Source: Syntrophaceae bacterium (lineage in GTDB: Bacteria; Desulfobacterota; Syntrophia; Syntrophales; Smithellaceae). Taken from it: 7,956 nucleotides of DNA. Position 1 is the stretch's first letter, and each line of letters starts with the position of its first letter. Position numbers and translations under genes: made by a program. Below the pieces are notes generated by a model, which saw only the letters and a list, made by a program, of their open reading frames with translations, was not told the DNA's origin and did not search any database. Below are positions 4,142-7,956 of this stretch, one piece after another. The stretch is from contig DNYQ01000079.1 in assembly GCA_003506745.1 (NCBI GenBank), positions 1 through 7,956 on the forward strand. The letters run 5' to 3'.

Positions 4142-6873
4142 CTTCACCCACTCTGGTCTTGAATCCGGCGGGACATCTCATTTTTCACACCACTGCTGAC
4201 AACAACAGTCCCTTTTCCGAAAGCGCGATAGAGCGCATCAGGGACGCATTTGCCAAACAGAGCACCGAAGGCTTGCTCCATCTGGGGACGATAGAGCTGG
4301 AAACGCCCCTGCCCCCGCTTTTTTCCTTCTGGCGTAACTTTGCCCGAAACTATTTAACCGGATTGTGTCAGGCCGCCGGTCTTGCGGATAGCGCCATGCC
4401 GGTTGTGCAACTTCCTTCCCGGGAAGCGCTGGAGCAAATCGCCAATGCCTGTCCTCCCATGCAGGGGATCGAATACCTTAATCCAGATACGCTGGTCAGT
4501 CTGTGGGAGGCGCTGGATGCCTATACGCAAAGTGAAATAAAGCAGGATACGGGCGATGTTCAGTCCTTTCTCAAGAAAAGAAACCCCCTGTGGAACATGG
4601 TCGGCAAGGTGATCTTTCATCTGGCGGAAAACCGCAGGGATGAAGCCCGTCCCTTTGCATTTCTGGTCACCTATACCACCCGCTTGTCCGGGATGGCCAA
4701 ACCCCAGCACCTGCCTTTAGGAAAGGCGCTGGCGGAGTATTCCGGTGCAAAAGACAGGCAGGGATTGCTGGCCCTCCTGACACCGCTTAGGCGCGCGGCG
4801 GATAACAGCGAGTTGATCCGCGCTCTGGTGGAAACAGGCGAGATCTTTCATCCCGTCGCCTGGACGCCTCAGGAAACCCATCGCTTCCTCAAGGATATTC
4901 CTTCCTTCGAATCGTCCGGCGTTTTGGTTCGTATCCCCGACTGGTGGCGCGCCCAGGGCGGCCATCCGGCCCGTCCCAAAGTCAGTGTTTCACTTGGAGG
5001 CAAAGCAAGCAATAGACTCGGCATGGATTCCCTGCTGGATTTCTCCGTCAACCTGACCCTCGACGGCGAGGAATTGACGCCTGCAGAATGGCAGCAGATC
5101 CATGAAAGCACATCAGGATTGGTCCTCATGCGGGGGAAGTGGGTGGAAGTCGATCGGGATAAGCTGTCCGATCTGCTTGCCTCCTGGGAAAAAATGGGAA
5201 AGGATTCTTTCCGGGACGGGATCTCTTTTGCCCGGGGGATGCAAATTCTTTCCGGCGTCGGCATTGACCAGAAGGATGCCTCCGTGCTTGCCGATGATCG
5301 CCGCGAATGGCTGGATGTGAGGGTCGGGTCATGGTTGCAGAAGATTCTTTCCGACCTGCGTTCTCCGGAAAATCTTCGTGACGCCGATCCCGGCGAATGG
5401 CTGAAGACGTCATTGCGACCGTATCAGCAGACAGGCGTCAACTGGCTATGGTTCATGAATCGGCTGGGGCTGGGCGCCTGTCTTGCCGACGACATGGGGT
5501 TGGGAAAAACCATCCAGGTTCTGGCCCTCCTGCTTTTAATAAAGAAGGAACGCCCGGCGACGAAATCACCGCTGTCGCCGTCGCTGCTGGTTGTTCCCGC
5601 CTCGCTGATGTCCAACTGGAAGGCAGAAATCGAACGATTTGCTCCGTCTCTGGCGGTTTTCTTTGTCCATCCGTCGGAAACCCCGCAAGACGAACTCGCG
5701 AGGCTTTCAGACCCGGAAACCCGTCAAAAGCAAATGGACGGCAAGGATCTGGTGATGACAACCTATTCCCTGCTGCAACGCCACAAGTGGTTTGAAGAAG
5801 CACAGTGGTCTTTGATTGTTCTGGATGAAGCCCAGGCCATCAAAAATCCCTCGACCCGGCAAACACGCGCCGTCAAATTTCTGCAAGGGCAACACCGGGT
5901 GCTTCTTTCCGGAACCCCCGTGGAAAACCGCCTGGGGGATCTGTGGTCCCTGTTTGATTTTCTGTCTCCCGGTCTTTTGGGGTCGGCGCAGGTCTTTGGC
6001 CGCTACATTAAAAAATCCGTGGAAACAGGGGATAAATCCTACGGCGCCCTGCGCTCCCTTGTGCGTCCGTATATCCTCAGACGAATGAAGACGGATAAGC
6101 GAATTATAGCTGACCTTCCGGACAAAGTGGAAGTAAAGGCCTTCTGCCCCCTCACCAAAGCCCAGGCAGTTCTGTATGAGCAATCCGTTCATGAGCTTGC
6201 CCGGCAATTAAAGGACTCCGAAGGGATTGCGCGCCGGGGGCTCGTTTTAGCCTATCTGATGCGCTTCAAGCAGATCTGCAACCACCCGTCTCACTGGCTG
6301 CAAGATCAGGGATACGACATGAAGGGCAGCGGCAAGTTTCAGCGTCTGGGTGAACTCTGTGGAGAGATCGCGGCGAAACAGGAAAAAGTTTTGATCTTTT
6401 CCCAGTTCCGGGAGATCACCGAACCACTGGCTTCGGCCATGGCGGATGTCTTTCATCAGCCGGGTCTCATCCTTCATGGTGGGACGCCTGTTAAAAAACG
6501 CCGCGAAATTATTGACTCTTTCCAGCGGGAAGACGGCCCGCCGTTTTTTGTCCTTTCCCTCAAAGCGGGTGGGGTGGGATTGAATCTGACCGCGGCGTCC
6601 CATGTCATTCATTTCGATAGGTGGTGGAATCCCGCCGTGGAAAATCAGGCCACGGACCGCGCGTATCGCATCGGCCAACACAAAAATATCGTAGTGCATA
6701 AGTTTGTCTGTCGCGGCACCATAGAAGAAAAGATCGACGCGCTGATCGACGAGAAAAGAGAATTGGCGGAAAGCATCCTGGGTGAATCGGGAGAGCGGCT
6801 CCTCACGGAAATGCCCGATGATGAACTGTTGCGGTTTGTTTCCCTGGATCTGTCCCGGGCGCTTGAAGATTGA
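4099..6873 (+). CDS. SNF2-family DEAD/DEAH-box helicase (RapA/HepA-like)
   Basis: A 924-residue Swi2/Snf2-type ATPase, presumed to translocate on double-stranded DNA and remodel protein-nucleic acid complexes. The first ~430 residues form the bacterial N-terminal extension; residues about 295-420 resemble the SNF2-associated domain (PF12419), with LMRGKWVEVD. The ATPase core follows: Walker A DDMGLGKT (464-471; K470, T471), motif II DEAQ (576-579), motif III SGTP (604-607), and in the second RecA lobe GGVGLNL (824-830) and the arginine-finger motif DRAYRIGQ (853-860). All catalytic residues are present. The start is uncertain: the ATG at 4099 lies about 10 bases from the predicted transcript start without a Shine-Dalgarno, while the ATG at 4138 begins MTSPTLVLNPAGHL, which looks like the usual start of this family and overlaps a short upstream ORF. 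The next gene follows after 46 bp with no terminator between, so the two should be cotranscribed. Confidence 0.95.
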   Translation: MSFQINDKRGNYNMTSPTLVLNPAGHLIFHTTADNNSPFSESAIERIRDAFAKQSTEGLLHLGTIELETPLPPLFSFWRNFARNYLTGLCQAAGLADSAMPVVQLPSREALEQIANACPPMQGIEYLNPDTLVSLWEALDAYTQSEIKQDTGDVQSFLKKRNPLWNMVGKVIFHLAENRRDEARPFAFLVTYTTRLSGMAKPQHLPLGKALAEYSGAKDRQGLLALLTPLRRAADNSELIRALVETGEIFHPVAWTPQETHRFLKDIPSFESSGVLVRIPDWWRAQGGHPARPKVSVSLGGKASNRLGMDSLLDFSVNLTLDGEELTPAEWQQIHESTSGLVLMRGKWVEVDRDKLSDLLASWEKMGKDSFRDGISFARGMQILSGVGIDQKDASVLADDRREWLDVRVGSWLQKILSDLRSPENLRDADPGEWLKTSLRPYQQTGVNWLWFMNRLGLGACLADDMGLGKTIQVLALLLLIKKERPATKSPLSPSLLVVPASLMSNWKAEIERFAPSLAVFFVHPSETPQDELARLSDPETRQKQMDGKDLVMTTYSLLQRHKWFEEAQWSLIVLDEAQAIKNPSTRQTRAVKFLQGQHRVLLSGTPVENRLGDLWSLFDFLSPGLLGSAQVFGRYIKKSVETGDKSYGALRSLVRPYILRRMKTDKRIIADLPDKVEVKAFCPLTKAQAVLYEQSVHELARQLKDSEGIARRGLVLAYLMRFKQICNHPSHWLQDQGYDMKGSGKFQRLGELCGEIAAKQEKVLIFSQFREITEPLASAMADVFHQPGLILHGGTPVKKRREIIDSFQREDGPPFFVLSLKAGGVGLNLTAASHVIHFDRWWNPAVENQATDRAYRIGQHKNIVVHKFVCRGTIEEKIDALIDEKRELAESILGESGERLLTEMPDDELLRFVSLDLSRALED

Positions 6874-6919
6874 GACTTAGGCATTTAGAGAAGAAATATA
6901 AAAACAGGAGGTCGGTAAG

Positions 6920-7956
6920 ATGGGTTGGGGATATGGATGGGCACCTTACGTGCCTGTTGCCGAGAGACGCAGGAAAGCCATGCAGAAAATCGAAAAAATG
7001 AAGAAGAAAGGTCAGGTGATATTGCCGGTGCAAAACGTTTGCCGGAGCATTGCCAAAACCTTTTGGGGAAAGGCCTGGTGTGATAATCTGGAGGCATACA
7101 GCGATTATGCCAATCGCCTTCCGCGAGGGCGAACCTATGTGCGCAACGGTTCCGTCGTTGACCTCCAGCTCCGGGAAGGCCAGGTGGAGGCCATCGTCAG
7201 CGGCAGTGACCTCTATACCGTGAAGATCGCCATCCACCCTTTGAAAACAGATGTCTGGAAGGCCATCCAAAAGGAATGCGCGGGAAAAATCGCGTCGCTG
7301 GTCGATCTTCTTTCGGGCCATTTGTCGGGCCCGGTAATGGAGATTGTGACCCAAAAGCAGACTGGGCTTTTCCCCATGCCCAAAGAGATGTCGTTTAGTT
7401 GTTCCTGTCCTGACTGGGCCACCATGTGCAAGCACGTTGCCGCCGTGCTTTATGGCGTAGGTGCAAGGCTGGATTCCAAACCGGAGCTGCTCTTTAGCCT
7501 TCGCGGGGTGGACCACGCCGATCTGATTGACGCGCAAGCAGAAATTCAAACCGCCGCATCAGATGGTGTGAAAGAGAAGTTGCTCGCGGAAGATCAACTC
7601 TCCGAGATATTCGGCATCGACATCGACACAGGCGTCAAGGATACACAACCGAAGACGAAGAAGCGGGCCGGAAGTCTCAAGACAGTTCCCGAGAAGAAAA
7701 AGATATTGAAGCAGACGGCAGGGACAAAGAAGCAACAAGCGCCGGCAAAGAAGAAAGAAACTACCGGGGTAAAAAAGACAGAGAAAGAAGACATACAGCT
7801 GAAACCGAAAACGAAAGCGGCCAAGCTGGTCAGAAAGGGAGTTCCTGTCACAGAGAAAAAAACCGGGAAGAAGGTAAAAAGGCAACCGCCAAAAAAGACA
7901 GTTGCTAAAACAACAACGAAGAAGAGCCCGGCAACACCAAAGCTGAATTCCGCTTA
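6920..7956 (+). CDS. SWIM zinc-finger protein with lysine-rich tail, 3' end beyond the window
   Basis: The ATG at 6920, seven bases after a perfect AGGAGGT (6906-6912), opens a frame that stays open for 345 codons to the right edge. The N-terminal half matches bacterial SWIM-finger proteins: AKTFWGKAWCDNLEAY, then RLPRGRTYVRNGSVVDL, and the zinc ligands CSCPDWATMCKH (C161, C163, C170, H172) followed by VAAVLYGVGARLD and LLFSLRG. SWIM domains (PF04434) bind zinc and are thought to contact DNA or protein. From about residue 240 the protein becomes a low-complexity basic tail: 33 Lys and 3 Arg against 7 acidic residues in 106, rich in Ala, Thr and Pro, like histone H1-type tails and suited to non-specific nucleic-acid binding. 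It lies directly downstream of the SNF2 helicase; such pairs recur in bacteria (I recall B. subtilis ywqA-ywqB), so it is probably an accessory or targeting factor for the helicase. Confidence 0.9.
   Translation, partial: MGWGYGWAPYVPVAERRRKAMQKIEKMKKKGQVILPVQNVCRSIAKTFWGKAWCDNLEAYSDYANRLPRGRTYVRNGSVVDLQLREGQVEAIVSGSDLYTVKIAIHPLKTDVWKAIQKECAGKIASLVDLLSGHLSGPVMEIVTQKQTGLFPMPKEMSFSCSCPDWATMCKHVAAVLYGVGARLDSKPELLFSLRGVDHADLIDAQAEIQTAASDGVKEKLLAEDQLSEIFGIDIDTGVKDTQPKTKKRAGSLKTVPEKKKILKQTAGTKKQQAPAKKKETTGVKKTEKEDIQLKPKTKAAKLVRKGVPVTEKKTGKKVKRQPPKKTVAKTTTKKSPATPKLNSA

Noticed and set aside
5707..6699. Minus-strand ORFs of 150-166 codons within the helicase gene
   Set aside because: They run antisense to the intact, motif-bearing SNF2 core and show no recognisable domain.
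6803..7549. Minus-strand 248-codon ORF
   Set aside because: It is a shadow of the SWIM gene, which has a perfect Shine-Dalgarno and a clear CxC...CxH motif on the plus strand.
7559..7885. Minus-strand Phe/Leu/Cys-rich ORF resembling a membrane protein
   Set aside because: It is the complement of the lysine-rich tail of the SWIM protein: AAG/AAA codons read backwards give CTT/TTT, creating false hydrophobicity.
1..7956. CRISPR array, tRNA/rRNA genes, insertion sequences, att sites
   Set aside because: I looked for regularly spaced repeats, cloverleaf sequences, transposase motifs and terminal repeats and saw none.

Overview
The window reads like chromosome from a strictly anaerobic, Gram-negative bacterium, most plausibly a Deltaproteobacteria/Desulfobacterota lineage such as Syntrophales. 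This is an inference from gene content (double-cubane 2-hydroxyacyl-CoA-dehydratase-like reductase, YedF, DUF3343, C_GCAxxG_C_C protein, lipoproteins) and intermediate GC; no rRNA or marker gene is present to confirm it.

Region 1 (1-345, minus): the 5' part of a small lipoprotein gene that runs off the left edge. Region 2 (about 413-3446, minus): a tight five-gene operon read right to left: double-cubane-type reductase, YedF, DUF3343 Se/S-carrier-like protein, C_GCAxxG_C_C redox protein, rhodanese-like lipoprotein. The first three genes are joined by 4-bp ATGA overlaps, the fourth overlaps the third by 20 bp, and the fifth follows after 32 bp with its own strong Shine-Dalgarno. A long hairpin at 413-450 closes the operon. 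The set looks like a sulfur/selenium-handling and low-potential redox module whose substrate is unknown. The rhodanese gene is broken: two apparent single-base losses separate its signal peptide and its C-terminal motif from the central reading frame.

Region 3 (3447-4098): a 650-bp divergent intergenic region. Next to the operon it holds several inverted repeats and a sigma-54-like -24/-12 element; in the middle is a questionable small ORF or degenerate coding remnant; at the right is a good sigma-70 promoter facing the helicase.

Region 4 (4099-7956, plus): a SNF2-family helicase followed 46 bp later by a SWIM zinc-finger protein with a long lysine-rich tail, still open at the right edge. 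The two probably form one operon acting on nucleic acid. A 17-codon ORF starting at the predicted transcription start ends in an ATGA overlap with an internal candidate start of the helicase.
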